DNA of 30,547 nt, taken from contig DKEG01000061.1 of NCBI GenBank assembly GCA_002452095.1, forward strand, positions 24,863 through 55,409. The letters are read 5' to 3'. Of this stretch, positions 22,328 through 29,544 are shown one piece after another. Under the pieces are notes generated by a model. That model saw nothing but the letters and a program-made list of their open reading frames with translations. It had not been told where the DNA came from and did not search any database. Positions within the stretch are counted from its first letter, which is position 1. Each line of letters begins with the position of its first letter. The stretch comes from Bacteroidales bacterium UBA6828 (GTDB lineage: Bacteria > Bacteroidota > Bacteroidia > Bacteroidales > Paludibacteraceae). Position numbers and translations under genes: made by a program.

Positions 22328-22705
22328 TTACTTGAGTTCTACCTCAGCACCTACCTCTTCGAGAGCCTTCTTGAGAGCCTCTGCGCTTGCTTTGTCAAGA
22401 CCTTCCTTAACGGTAGCAGGAGCAGCGTCTACGATGTCTTTAGCCTCTTTAAGACCAAGACCTGTTTGCTCTTTTACGGTCTTAACCACCTGAAGTTTCT
22501 GAGCACCTGCGCTCTTCAGCACTACATCGAACGAAGTTTTCTCCTCAGCGGCTGCCTCTGCGCCACCCGCTGCGGGAGCAGCAACTGCAACTGCAGCGGC
22601 TGCAGGTTCGATACCATACTCGTCCTTGAGGATTTGAGCGAGTTCGTTTACTTCTTTAACCGTAAGGTTAACCAATTGTTCAGCAAAAGCTTTAAGATCT
22701 GCCAT
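22328..22705 (-). CDS. rplL: 50S ribosomal protein L7/L12
   Basis: A 125-residue acidic protein of the stalk. The N-terminal dimerisation domain (1-35), the Ala/Gly-rich hinge (about 35-53) and the C-terminal factor-binding domain (KTSFDVVLKSAGAQKLQVVK onward) are all visible. It recruits translation GTPases to the ribosome. It lies 56 nt after rplJ. Confidence 0.97.
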   Translation of the reverse strand: MADLKAFAEQLVNLTVKEVNELAQILKDEYGIEPAAAAVAVAAPAAGGAEAAAEEKTSFDVVLKSAGAQKLQVVKTVKEQTGLGLKEAKDIVDAAPATVKEGLDKASAEALKKALEEVGAEVELK

Positions 22706-22761
22706 TGTCGTATTATTTTTAGAAATTATTTTTTAAGTTAAATTGTTTGTTGTTTTGCCGA

Positions 22762-23292
22762 TTACTCAGCGCGTTCTCCCAAAGTCGTGAGGACTCCGTG
22801 GAGTGTATTTGCACCGCTCCGGAGAGCAGAGATAACGTTCTTAGCAGGCGATTGCAGGAGTGCAACGAGGTCGCCGATAAGTTCGTTCTTCGATTTGATT
22901 GCAGAGAGGAACTCCAAGTTTTGAGCACCGACATAGACGCTTTCTTCAACGAAAGCGGCTTTGAGTTGCGGTTTAGCCTCACCGGTCTTGTCTCCTTTGG
23001 TAAACTCTTTGATAAGTTTAGCCGGTGCGTTACCGGTGTTGCAGAGCATCAGAGCGGTATTGCCTTTGAGCGATTCGAAGATTTGGGCATCAATGCCTTT
23101 TGCCTCGAGAGCCTTGTGGAGCAACGTATTCTTTGCAACGATCAGTTTGATATCGTTTTTGAAGCATGCACGGCGGAGGTCGCTGGTTTTCTGAGCATTC
23201 AATCCTTCGATATTGGTGATATAGAAGTGTTGATACTCACCCAGTTGCTCTTGGAGTGCAGCGATAATCGCATTTTTATCTTCCTTTTTCAT
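22762..23292 (-). CDS. rplJ: 50S ribosomal protein L10
   Basis: A 176-residue protein that anchors L7/L12 dimers to 23S rRNA. The N-terminus MKKEDKNAIIAALQEQL and the typical RRACFKNDIKLIVAKNTLL segment identify it. It is preceded by rplA with a 22-nt gap. In E. coli the L10-L12 complex binds the rplJ leader to repress translation; the 22-nt gap leaves little room for such a site here unless it lies inside rplA. Confidence 0.95.
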   Translation of the reverse strand: MKKEDKNAIIAALQEQLGEYQHFYITNIEGLNAQKTSDLRRACFKNDIKLIVAKNTLLHKALEAKGIDAQIFESLKGNTALMLCNTGNAPAKLIKEFTKGDKTGEAKPQLKAAFVEESVYVGAQNLEFLSAIKSKNELIGDLVALLQSPAKNVISALRSGANTLHGVLTTLGERAE

Positions 23293-23314
23293 TGTCTCAG
23301 TGTGTTACATGTGA

Positions 23315-24007
23315 TTAACCGATTGATTTGGGATCAATCTTGATACCCTGACTCATTGTACTGGAAAGATAAATGCTCTTGATGTAATCACCTTTGGATA
23401 CTGCGGGTTTGAGTTTGATGACAGTCTCAATAAACTCGTTTGCGTTTTGCGCAATTGCCTCAGCAGAGAAGGATACCTTACCAATCGAAGTGTGTACAAT
23501 ACCGAATTTGTCCACCTTGAAGTCAATCTTACCTTGTTTAACCTCTTTAACAGCCTTGGCAACATCCATAGTAACCGTGCCGCTCTTGGGGTTAGGCATA
23601 AGACCACGAGGACCGAGGACACGACCGAGAGCACCAATCTTACCCATGATCTGCGGCATAGTAATGATTACATCAACATCAGTCCATCCGGCTTTAATTT
23701 TTTCAATATACTCATCCAGACCCACATAGTCGGCACCTGCTTCTTTAGCAGCGGCTTCCTGGTCAGGAGTACAGAGTGCGAGAACCCGAACCGTTTTACC
23801 AGTTCCATTAGGGAGAGAAACCACGCCACGAACCATCTGGTTGGCTTTACGGGGATCTACGCCCAAACGGACATCGATATCTACGCTTGCATCGAACTTA
23901 GTGGTAGTGATCTCCTTAACAAGAGCCGCTGCCTCAGCCACGGTGTAGAGCTTACCTGCTTCAATCTTCTCAGCAGCAAGCTTTTGATTTTTTGTCAATT
24001 TTGCCAT
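23315..24007 (-). CDS. rplA: 50S ribosomal protein L1
   Basis: A 230-residue protein with the family motifs VDIDVRLGVDPRKANQMVRG and LGPRGLMPNPKSGTVT. L1 forms the L1 stalk near the ribosomal E site and in many bacteria represses its own operon by binding the mRNA leader. It lies 19 nt downstream of rplK. Confidence 0.97.
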   Translation of the reverse strand: MAKLTKNQKLAAEKIEAGKLYTVAEAAALVKEITTTKFDASVDIDVRLGVDPRKANQMVRGVVSLPNGTGKTVRVLALCTPDQEAAAKEAGADYVGLDEYIEKIKAGWTDVDVIITMPQIMGKIGALGRVLGPRGLMPNPKSGTVTMDVAKAVKEVKQGKIDFKVDKFGIVHTSIGKVSFSAEAIAQNANEFIETVIKLKPAVSKGDYIKSIYLSSTMSQGIKIDPKSIG

Positions 24008-24026
24008 AATAGTGATTGAAGTTTAA

Positions 24027-24449
24027 TTATTTAACGGTAATACCCATACTGCGAGCAGTTCCTTTCACCATAGACTCTGCGCTCTCAACGGTAAAGCAGT
24101 TGAGGTCAACCATCTTGTCTGTAGCGATTTGACGGCATTGCTCTTCTGTGATAGAAGCCACTTTGTTACGGTTAGGCTGAGCCGAACCGCTTTTGATTTT
24201 AGCAGCCTCAAGGAGTTGAATAGCAACCGGAGGAGTCTTAACGATAAACTCGAACGACTTGTCGGTGTAAACAGTGATGATTACAGGCAAAACCTTGCCT
24301 GCCTTGTCCTGGGTTCTGGCATTGAATTGTTTACAAAACTCCATAATGTTCACGCCCTTGGAACCAAGTGCCGGTCCAACCGGAGGTGCAGGATTGGCGG
24401 CGCCACCCTTGATTTGGAGTTTGATAAAACCAGCAATTTCTTTAGCCAT
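24027..24449 (-). CDS. rplK: 50S ribosomal protein L11
   Basis: A 140-residue protein of standard length, with the IKLQIKGGAANPAPPVGPAL start and the C-terminal RNA-binding domain. It forms part of the GTPase-associated centre that thiostrepton targets. The 122-nt gap upstream, between it and nusG, contains a small stem (24537-24541 with 24553-24557) and could hold an L1-binding leader, which I cannot verify. Confidence 0.97.
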   Translation of the reverse strand: MAKEIAGFIKLQIKGGAANPAPPVGPALGSKGVNIMEFCKQFNARTQDKAGKVLPVIITVYTDKSFEFIVKTPPVAIQLLEAAKIKSGSAQPNRNKVASITEEQCRQIATDKMVDLNCFTVESAESMVKGTARSMGITVK

Positions 24450-24571
24450 AATTGTTTAGTTTTACGTTGTTAATAGTTTTTGGCCTGATAACGGATATGT
24501 GAAATACCCTCGGCCGGTTGGTTAAATTGAAACTATCGAGTAGTAACTAACGACTCGTAACAGGAAGTCTC

Positions 24572-25123
24572 CTACTCTTTTTCCACTTGGTTGAAACCGA
24601 GTTCCAGAGGTGTCTGGCGGTCAAAGATAGTAACAACCACTTTGAGTTTGTGTTTATCTTGTGCTACCTCTTGAATGACACCATTGAAACCGTTGAATGG
24701 TCCGTCGATGACTTTCACTTTTTCACCAACGAGATAGGTTTCCTCGAGTTGCAATTCCTCTTCCGTCTCGGTAACGTTGCCTACAATACGATTGATTTCG
24801 GACTGGGGGACGGGAGCAGGATTAACGGATGAACCGTCGTTGCTCATAAAGCCGAGTACGTTAGGGATATTGCGCAAGAGGGGGTAACTCTCGTCGCAGA
24901 GATAACATTCTACCAAGACATAGCCCGGCAACAGATTACGCTCCTTGATGGTGCGTTTTCCGCCGCGCAACGCCACTACTTTCTCGGTAGGAATCAAGAC
25001 CTGAGACACATACTCCTTGAATAGCAAAGAGGTAATCAAGGCACTCTCGATATACTCCTTTACCTTGTTTTCCTTACCGCTGATTGCGCGGAGTACATAC
25101 CATTTGAATTTGCTGTCAGCCAT
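24572..25123 (-). CDS. nusG: Transcription termination/antitermination factor NusG
   Basis: A 183-residue protein. The NGN domain (1-about 115, starting KWYVLRAISGKENKVKEYIE) binds RNA polymerase, and the KOW domain (about 133-160, EKVKVIDGPFNGFNGVIQEV) contacts Rho or ribosomal S10. It couples transcription with translation. It follows secE by 43 nt, the usual secE-nusG order. Confidence 0.97.
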   Translation of the reverse strand: MADSKFKWYVLRAISGKENKVKEYIESALITSLLFKEYVSQVLIPTEKVVALRGGKRTIKERNLLPGYVLVECYLCDESYPLLRNIPNVLGFMSNDGSSVNPAPVPQSEINRIVGNVTETEEELQLEETYLVGEKVKVIDGPFNGFNGVIQEVAQDKHKLKVVVTIFDRQTPLELGFNQVEKE

Positions 25124-25166
25124 AGTCTAATTTACGATTTGACAATTTTACAATGTACAACTTGAA

Positions 25167-25355
25167 TTAGAACAGACCGTAAACAAATGTCATGATAGAC
25201 TCAAAGCACCAGTCCATAAGCCATACGATGAGTGCCAGAATAATGGAAGCGATCAGCACGACCACCGCACTTTGTGCCAACTCCTTGCGGGTAGGCCAAC
25301 TCACTTTGTGAACCAGTTCGTTGTACGATTCCTTGATATTTTCTACAAGTTTCAT
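25167..25355 (-). CDS. secE: Preprotein translocase subunit SecE
   Basis: A 62-residue single-span protein. The cytoplasmic amphipathic helix with ELVHKVSWPTRKELAQSA is followed by one transmembrane segment (about 32-52). SecE stabilises SecY in the inner-membrane translocon. The short form with one membrane helix is usual outside the Gammaproteobacteria. Confidence 0.95.
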   Translation of the reverse strand: MKLVENIKESYNELVHKVSWPTRKELAQSAVVVLIASIILALIVWLMDWCFESIMTFVYGLF

Positions 25356-25460
25356 ATAAGTGGTTTCTTTTTTTTCGATATTATCTATCTTTCACGGCAA
25401 CAATCCGACTCCAACGAACAGCCGAAGTCAGATTGGAAGCCTATGTAAAGTTTGTAACAG

Positions 25461-25531
25461 CACGGAAGGCAGGAATCGAACCCACATTAACGGTTTTGGA
25501 GACCGCTCTCCTACCATTGGAGGACTTCCGT
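25461..25531 (-). tRNA. tRNA-Trp (anticodon CCA)
   Basis: On the minus strand a full cloverleaf: acceptor ACGGAAG/CTTCCGT, D stem CTCC/GGAG, anticodon loop CTCCAAA with anticodon CCA, T loop TTCGATT, discriminator G. The 3' CCA is not encoded. It lies between tuf and secE, the classic position in many bacteria. Confidence 0.95.
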
Positions 25532-25713
25532 TCGTCGGAATTTATTACGCGAATGAAACTCGCTGTGCGAGTTTTGCGCTCCATAAATTCCTCCTCTTCA
25601 AATCGTAAAAGTAAACTTTTCCGATTTGATTTTCCGACTTGCGTCGGAGTCTCTCTCCGTTGAGCAGCGAGGCTTACGCCTCACCGCTCTTTCGAGAGAT
25701 ATAAGGATTGATA
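25532..25713 (-). other. tuf to tRNA-Trp spacer with four tandem hairpins
   Basis: No gene. Four hairpins follow one another: 25556-25574 (perfect 8-bp stem, 3-nt loop), 25600-25627 (12-bp interrupted stem), 25634-25647 (5-bp stem, 4-nt loop) and 25669-25682 (5-bp stem, extended by AGCG/CGCT). None has a strong U-tract, so they are more likely RNA-processing or stability elements than a full terminator. Confidence 0.65.
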
Positions 25714-26907
25714 TTAGTCAATCAGTTTGGTAATCTGACCCGAACCTACGGTACGACCACCCTCACGGATAGCGAAACGCAGACCCTCGGAGCAAGCAAC
25801 CGGGTAGATCAACTTAACTTGGATCTCGAGGTTATCGCCCGGCATTACCATTTCAGTTCCTTCGGGGAGAGTAATCTCACCGGTAACGTCCATAGTACGG
25901 ATATAGAACTGAGGACGGTAGTGGTTGTGGAACGGAGTGTGACGACCACCTTCTTCTTTTTTCAAGATATAAACCGAAGCCTTGAACTCGCTGTAAGGTT
26001 TAACAACACCCGGGTGGGTGAGCACCATACCACGGCGAACCTCGTCTTTGTCAATACCACGGAGGAGCAGACCAACGTTATCACCTGCTTCACCTTCGTC
26101 AAGAAGTTTACGGAACATCTCAACACCGGTAACAACAGATTTCTTACCATCTGCGCCAAGACCGATCAACTGAACCTCGTCACCTACTTTAACGACACCT
26201 GTCTCGATACGACCGGTAGCTACAGTACCACGACCGGTAATAGAGAATACGTCCTCAACAGGCATAAGGAACGGTTTGTCAATAGCACGTACAGGGAGTT
26301 GGATCCAGTTGTCAACAGCGTCCATCAACTCGAGTACTTTTGCCACCCATTTCGGGTCACCGTTCAATGCACCAAGTGCAGAACCGCGGATGATAGGAGT
26401 ATTGTCGCCATCGAAATCGTAGAACGAAAGAAGTTCACGCATTTCCATTTCAACGAGGTCGAGCATTTCGGGGTCATCAACCATATCGCACTTGTTCATG
26501 AATACAACCAAGCGGGGAACGTTCACCTGACGAGCGAGCAGGATGTGCTCACGGGTCTGAGGCATAGGACCGTCGGTTGCAGCAACTACGATGATTGCTC
26601 CGTCCATCTGGGCAGCACCGGTAACCATGTTCTTTACATAGTCAGCGTGTCCCGGGCAGTCTACGTGAGCGTAGTGGCGGTTAGCAGTCTCGTACTCGAT
26701 GTGTGCGGTGTTGATAGTAATACCACGCTCTTTCTCTTCAGGTGCGTTATCGATCTGGTCGAAAGATTTAACATCCTCAGAACCGAAGCCAGCCTCGTGA
26801 AGAACCTTGGAGATAGCAGCGGTAAGAGTAGTTTTTCCGTGGTCAACGTGACCGATAGTACCGATGTTAACGTGCGGTTTCGAGCGGTCAAATTTCTCTT
26901 TTGCCAT
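25714..26907 (-). CDS. tuf: Translation elongation factor Tu
   Basis: A 397-residue GTPase that delivers aminoacyl-tRNA to the ribosome. G-motifs are visible: GHVDHGKT at 19-26, DCPGH near 81-85 and NKCD near 137-140. Domains II and III end with the conserved GGRTVGSGQITKLID-type tail. The gene is directly downstream of four tRNA genes and upstream of tRNA-Trp, as tufB is in E. coli. Confidence 0.98.
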   Translation of the reverse strand: MAKEKFDRSKPHVNIGTIGHVDHGKTTLTAAISKVLHEAGFGSEDVKSFDQIDNAPEEKERGITINTAHIEYETANRHYAHVDCPGHADYVKNMVTGAAQMDGAIIVVAATDGPMPQTREHILLARQVNVPRLVVFMNKCDMVDDPEMLDLVEMEMRELLSFYDFDGDNTPIIRGSALGALNGDPKWVAKVLELMDAVDNWIQLPVRAIDKPFLMPVEDVFSITGRGTVATGRIETGVVKVGDEVQLIGLGADGKKSVVTGVEMFRKLLDEGEAGDNVGLLLRGIDKDEVRRGMVLTHPGVVKPYSEFKASVYILKKEEGGRHTPFHNHYRPQFYIRTMDVTGEITLPEGTEMVMPGDNLEIQVKLIYPVACSEGLRFAIREGGRTVGSGQITKLID

Positions 26908-26921
26908 AGTAGTAAATTAAT

Positions 26922-26937
26922 TTATTAACGTTAATAA
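26922..26937. promoter_or_regulatory. 16-bp perfect palindrome upstream of tuf
   Basis: TTATTAACGTTAATAA is a perfect inverted repeat 14 bp before the tuf start codon. In an AT-rich gap such palindromes can arise by chance, so an operator role is only possible. Confidence 0.35.
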
Positions 26938-27024
26938 TGAGTTATTATCACATCGTTTGTTTCAGCACAAAGAAAAGAAGGCATAACCCTTCTATTCTCT
27001 ATACAAGCAAACCTGCGTTTGCAA

Positions 27025-27099
<75 letters not shown>

Positions 27100-27112
27100 A
27101 ACAAAAATCTTT

Positions 27113-27188
27113 TGGAGCGGAAAACGGGACTCAAACCCGCGACCCCCAGCTTGGAAGGCTAGTGCTCTATCGACTGAGCTATTTCCGC
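27113..27188 (-). tRNA. tRNA-Gly (anticodon TCC), CCA encoded
   Basis: A minus-strand cloverleaf: acceptor GCGGAAA/TTTCCGC, anticodon loop CTTCCAA with anticodon TCC, discriminator T, CCA encoded at 27113-27115. Confidence 0.95.
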
Positions 27189-27309
27189 GAAAAATCCGAA
27201 ACAATGTTTCGTTTCCGCGCGAGGTCTTGTGTCTGCGTCGAACTGCGAAGTCCCGAAAGAACTTGTGCAAGATTTCCGCAACGCAATTCTTCGCACTTGT
27301 TAAGATTTG

Positions 27310-27392
27310 TGGGTGCGGATGGATTCGAACCACCGAAGCTGAAAAGCAGCAGATTTACAGTCTGCCCCATTTGGCCACTCTGGAACACACCC
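27310..27392 (-). tRNA. tRNA-Tyr (anticodon GTA)
   Basis: A minus-strand class II tRNA with a long variable arm (GCTGCTTTTCAGC region) and anticodon loop CTGTAAA. The acceptor GGGTGTG/CGCACCC has one wobble; discriminator A. CCA is not encoded (CAA follows). Confidence 0.95.
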
Positions 27393-27398
27393 AAAACT

Positions 27399-27426
27399 AA
27401 TTATGAATTATGAATTATGAATTAAG
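27399..27426. repeat. Four AATTATG-type heptads between tRNA-Tyr and tRNA-Thr
   Basis: AATTATG occurs three times exactly (27399, 27406, 27413) and a fourth time as AATTAAG (27420). It is another 7-bp tandem array, this time inside a tRNA transcript spacer. Confidence 0.85.
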
Positions 27427-27462
27427 AACTCAGATTCATTTTCCATATTCTCAAAGACCTTT

Positions 27463-27536
27463 GAGCCTCTAGTCGGACTCGAACCAACGACCGCTGGATT
27501 ACAAATCTAGTGCTCTACCAACTGAGCTATAGAGGC
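27463..27536 (-). tRNA. tRNA-Thr (anticodon TGT)
   Basis: A minus-strand cloverleaf: acceptor GCCTCTA/TAGAGGC, anticodon loop TTTGTAA with anticodon TGT, T loop TTCGAGT, discriminator T. CCA is not encoded. It is the first gene of the tRNA-tuf cluster. Confidence 0.95.
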
Positions 27537-27622
27537 GTTTTGCTTTCCAACTTACGCTGTATTTCTGCGTTACGAGATTGCCACTTTATAAGTTTCAAAC
27601 CCTGTTCGGCGGAAAAGCGGTG

Positions 27623-27653
27623 CAAAGGTACTGCTTTTTTCGGATATACCAAA
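27623..27653 (-). promoter_or_regulatory. Bacteroidota-type promoter of the tRNA-tuf-ribosomal-polymerase cluster
   Basis: On the minus strand TTTG (27653-27650), a 19-nt spacer and TACCTTTG (27630-27623) match the consensus fully. Transcription would start near 27615, about 80 nt before the first tRNA. Confidence 0.85.
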
Positions 27654-27750
27654 ATAATTGTGCAAAAAAAATGCAAAAAACGCATTTTTATATCTCTACG
27701 CGCGCGTATGCGAAACATAAAAAGTATGGTGAACATCCGGCACAGCAACA

Positions 27751-27784
27751 CCACTGCACATTGTTTGCAGGAATTCAGCAATAT
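27751..27784 (+). repeat. AT-shifted copy of a dispersed repeat (partner at 28711-28744)
   Basis: This 34-bp stretch begins CCACTGCACATTG and aligns without gaps to 28711-28744, which begins CCACTGCGCGTTG. All nine differences are transitions, with A or T here and G or C in the other copy. Confidence 0.75.
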
Positions 27785-27829
27785 ATGCGGCACGATCAAT
27801 CAACCAATACAAGATACCAAGGCGGCGGA

Positions 27830-27871
27830 TGGTGGCGCGTGCTACGCACAAAGCGGTGCTTTGCGCCACCA
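27830..27871. other. Branched hairpin
   Basis: An outer 9-bp stem TGGTGGCGC/GCGCCACCA (27830-27838 with 27863-27871) encloses two small stems (GTGC/GCAC and AAAGC/GCTTT), so the whole can fold as a three-way junction. Flanking GGCG/CGCC can extend it. Confidence 0.6.
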
Positions 27872-27883
27872 CGCCGAAAGGCA

Positions 27884-27916
27884 CTCGTTGCCGTCTCGTT
27901 GCCGTCTCGTTGCCGT
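27884..27916 (+). repeat. Three perfect tandem copies of CTCGTTGCCGT
   Basis: An 11-bp unit repeated exactly three times (27884, 27895, 27906), 75 bp upstream of iteron array 3, which also has 11-bp periodicity but a different unit. Confidence 0.92.
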
Positions 27917-27990
27917 AAATTCTATTATGGAAGCCTTATACACCATTTCCATCCAAAAGATGAATATACTGCATAAAAAAACATCTTCTT

Positions 27991-28027
27991 TCTACGTTCT
28001 TTCTACGTCTTTTCTACGTAATCGGTA
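27991..28027 (+). repeat. Iteron array 3: three TCTACGT units at 11-bp spacing
   Basis: TCTACGT starts at 27991, 28002 and 28013; the last unit continues TAATCGGTATTA. It is nearly identical to array 2 (9001-9037), including the sequence between units. Confidence 0.88.
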
Positions 28028-28127
28028 TTACGGAGATACAAGAATGTATAAACTGAATATCAAAACCACTTTTTGCAAAGTACGGTTTGCAAAACAGATA
28101 TTTGTTCTTATAAAATAATACTTTGTA

Positions 28128-28158
28128 TTGCATAGTTCTAAAATTTGCAGTACTTTTG
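28128..28158 (+). promoter_or_regulatory. Bacteroidota-type promoter for the PepSY-like gene
   Basis: TTG (28128-28130), a 20-nt spacer and TACTTTTG (28151-28158). The leader to the ATG at 28199 would be about 35 nt. Confidence 0.68.
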
Positions 28159-28198
28159 CAGCGTAAAACAAAAGTATAACCCAAAAAGACACAAACGT

Positions 28199-28633
28199 AT
28201 GAAAAAGATGATGATTATTATGGCAAGTGTATTGCTGAGTATGAATGCTTGTGCCGACCGTGTGCAAGTAGGTTCGTTCACCAACCTGCCCCAAGCGGCA
28301 CAGGTATTTGTAGAAACGTATTTTGCGAAAGCCGACATCGCGGTAATCCTATATGAGCGGGAAGGGCTGCATGATGAGTATGAGGTGCGTCTGAATGACG
28401 GAACCTATATAGAGTTTGACTATCAGGGGAATCTGGAGAAAGTGGACTGCAAGACCAAGGCGGTGCCGAGCGGTATAGTACCGGCATCGATTGCGGAATA
28501 TGTGGAGACCCATCACCCGACGATGTTTATCGTAGAATACAGCATTGACCGCCGCAAACAGAGTGTGGAACTTAATACAGAGATGGAGATTGAGTTTGAC
28601 AAAGCGGGCAATTTCCTGCGCTATGACTGGTAA
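28199..28633 (+). CDS. Periplasmic PepSY-like domain protein
   Basis: A 144-residue protein. ATG at 28199 starts a signal peptide (MKKMMIIMASVLLSMNACA) with probable cleavage after ACA. Two similar halves follow, about 22-80 and 85-144: LPQAAQVFVETYFAKADIAV, YEVRLNDGTYIEFDYQGN, then VPASIAEYVETHHPTMFIVE, VELNTEMEIEFDKAGNFLRY. This tandem pattern is that of the Bacteroidota PepSY-like family (PF11396). Such proteins are exported and small; their function is not established, and inhibition or ligand sensing has been suggested. The frame starting at 28145 is rejected because it would begin upstream of the -7 element. A MITE-like element begins four nucleotides after the stop codon. Confidence 0.82.
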   Translation: MKKMMIIMASVLLSMNACADRVQVGSFTNLPQAAQVFVETYFAKADIAVILYEREGLHDEYEVRLNDGTYIEFDYQGNLEKVDCKTKAVPSGIVPASIAEYVETHHPTMFIVEYSIDRRKQSVELNTEMEIEFDKAGNFLRYDW

Positions 28634-28637
28634 ACTT

Positions 28638-28850
28638 AACGTGAGTTCGATATAACGAAAACGTATAGGAACAAAACTTTCAAAACTAGTCTTGCGGGGC
28701 AACCGACATCCCACTGCGCGTTGCTTGCGGGAACCCGGCAACACGCCCCGCGCTTTGAAACAAATACACGAAAAATTAAACCAAATATATTCAAATATAC
28801 ATTGCTGTTTTATAAATTAACAAATATATCACTTATATCGGACTGACGTT
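28638..28850. mobile_element. Second MITE-like element, 213 bp
   Basis: Ends AACGTGAGTTCGATATAA (28638-28655) and, on the right, TTATATCGGACTGACGTT (28833-28850) are inverted repeats matching at 16 of 18 positions. The right 22 bp match the element at 2412-2554 in 21 positions. The interior is different: a GC-rich structure with a GCGGGGC/GCCCCGC stem (about 28694-28750) that contains one copy of the dispersed 34-bp repeat, then an AT-rich arm. No clear target duplication remains (AACTT left, AAAAT right), so it may be older or recombined. It carries no gene. Confidence 0.75.
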
Positions 28851-28991
28851 AAAATTACTACATAGACATTGTAAAATATGTTTTTCGAACGGACGGCTAC
28901 GCTGTATTATCATTAATTGACCATAAAATTAGGGCACCGAAAAGCATATCGGAGCATATCGAATTGACACTAAAACAAAAAACTGACGAAT
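28851..28991. other. Upstream region of the PspC-PadR genes
   Basis: 140 bp between the element and the PspC start. No TAnnTTTG match is obvious, and I see no gene or strong hairpin. Confidence 0.5.
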
Positions 28992-29186
28992 ATGAATGAT
29001 AAGAAACTGACCCGCTCCAACAATAAAATGATAGGCGGAGTATGTGCCGGACTGGCAGAGTATTTTGGCATTGATGCCACCCTCGTGCGCGTGATTTATG
29101 CTGTGTTGAGTTGCTTCAGTGCATACTTCCCAGGAATAATCCTCTATATTATTCTGCTGATTATCATGCCCCCTGCGGAGCAATAA
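28992..29186 (+). CDS. Stand-alone PspC-domain membrane protein
   Basis: A 64-residue protein. It consists of one PspC domain: KKLTRSNNKMIGGVCAGLAE, then YFGIDATLVRVIYAVLSC, then a hydrophobic segment (about 45-59) ending in MPPAEQ. PspC proteins sit in the inner membrane and in some bacteria sense envelope stress. In many Bacteroidota the PspC domain is fused to the large membrane protein that follows a PadR regulator; here it is a separate short gene placed before padR with a 4-nt gap. The three genes probably form one transcript. Confidence 0.87.
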   Translation: MNDKKLTRSNNKMIGGVCAGLAEYFGIDATLVRVIYAVLSCFSAYFPGIILYIILLIIMPPAEQ

Positions 29187-29190
29187 GACT

Positions 29191-29544
29191 ATGGTAGAGA
29201 ATATTAAAAGTCAGATGCGCAAAGGGATATTGGAGTACTGTATCCTGACGATTATCAGTCGCCGCGAGGCGTACGCTTCCGACATCCTTGATGTGCTGAA
29301 AGCGGCAGACCTGATTGTGGTGGAAGGTACGCTCTATCCGCTCCTGACGCGTATGAAGAACAACGGGCTGCTCGCCTACCACTGGGAGGAGTCGACGGGG
29401 GGACCGCCGCGCAAGTACTACCAATTGACCGACGAGGGGCGCAGTCTATTGGAGGAACTAAGCCGCGAATGGCAGGCTATAAGCCAGTCTATCAGTACGA
29501 TAACAACAGAAAACATAGAACCTATAAAAGAAACACAACAATGA
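29191..29544 (+). CDS. PadR-family transcriptional regulator
   Basis: A 117-residue protein. The winged helix-turn-helix domain (about 5-85) has the family marks: KGILEYCILTIISRREAYAS, VVEGTLYPLLTRMKNNGLL and the wing motif PPRKYYQLTDEGR. PadR regulators usually repress a neighbouring gene and respond to small molecules or stress; here it likely controls its own transcript with pspC and the following gene. Its stop overlaps the next start (ATGA, 29541-29544). Confidence 0.92.
   Translation: MVENIKSQMRKGILEYCILTIISRREAYASDILDVLKAADLIVVEGTLYPLLTRMKNNGLLAYHWEESTGGPPRKYYQLTDEGRSLLEELSREWQAISQSISTITTENIEPIKETQQ

Larger units (their letters stand above)
27654..28127. other. Gene-free region packed with repeats and structure
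   Basis: About 470 bp with no convincing gene; the open frames here cross tRNAs or repeats. It contains a decayed repeat (27751-27784), a branched hairpin (27830-27871), three 11-bp CTCGTTGCCGT units (27884-27916) and iteron array 3 (27991-28027), each listed separately. Confidence 0.65.

Noticed and set aside
24450..24571. An L1-binding or riboswitch leader before rplK
   Set aside because: Only one short stem is visible and I could not match the L1 target site, so it is not listed as a regulatory site.
27510..28118. A 202-codon plus-strand frame over the tRNA-Thr gene and the repeat region
   Set aside because: It overlaps a tRNA gene and crosses several repeats; the product has no signal, domain or protein-like pattern.
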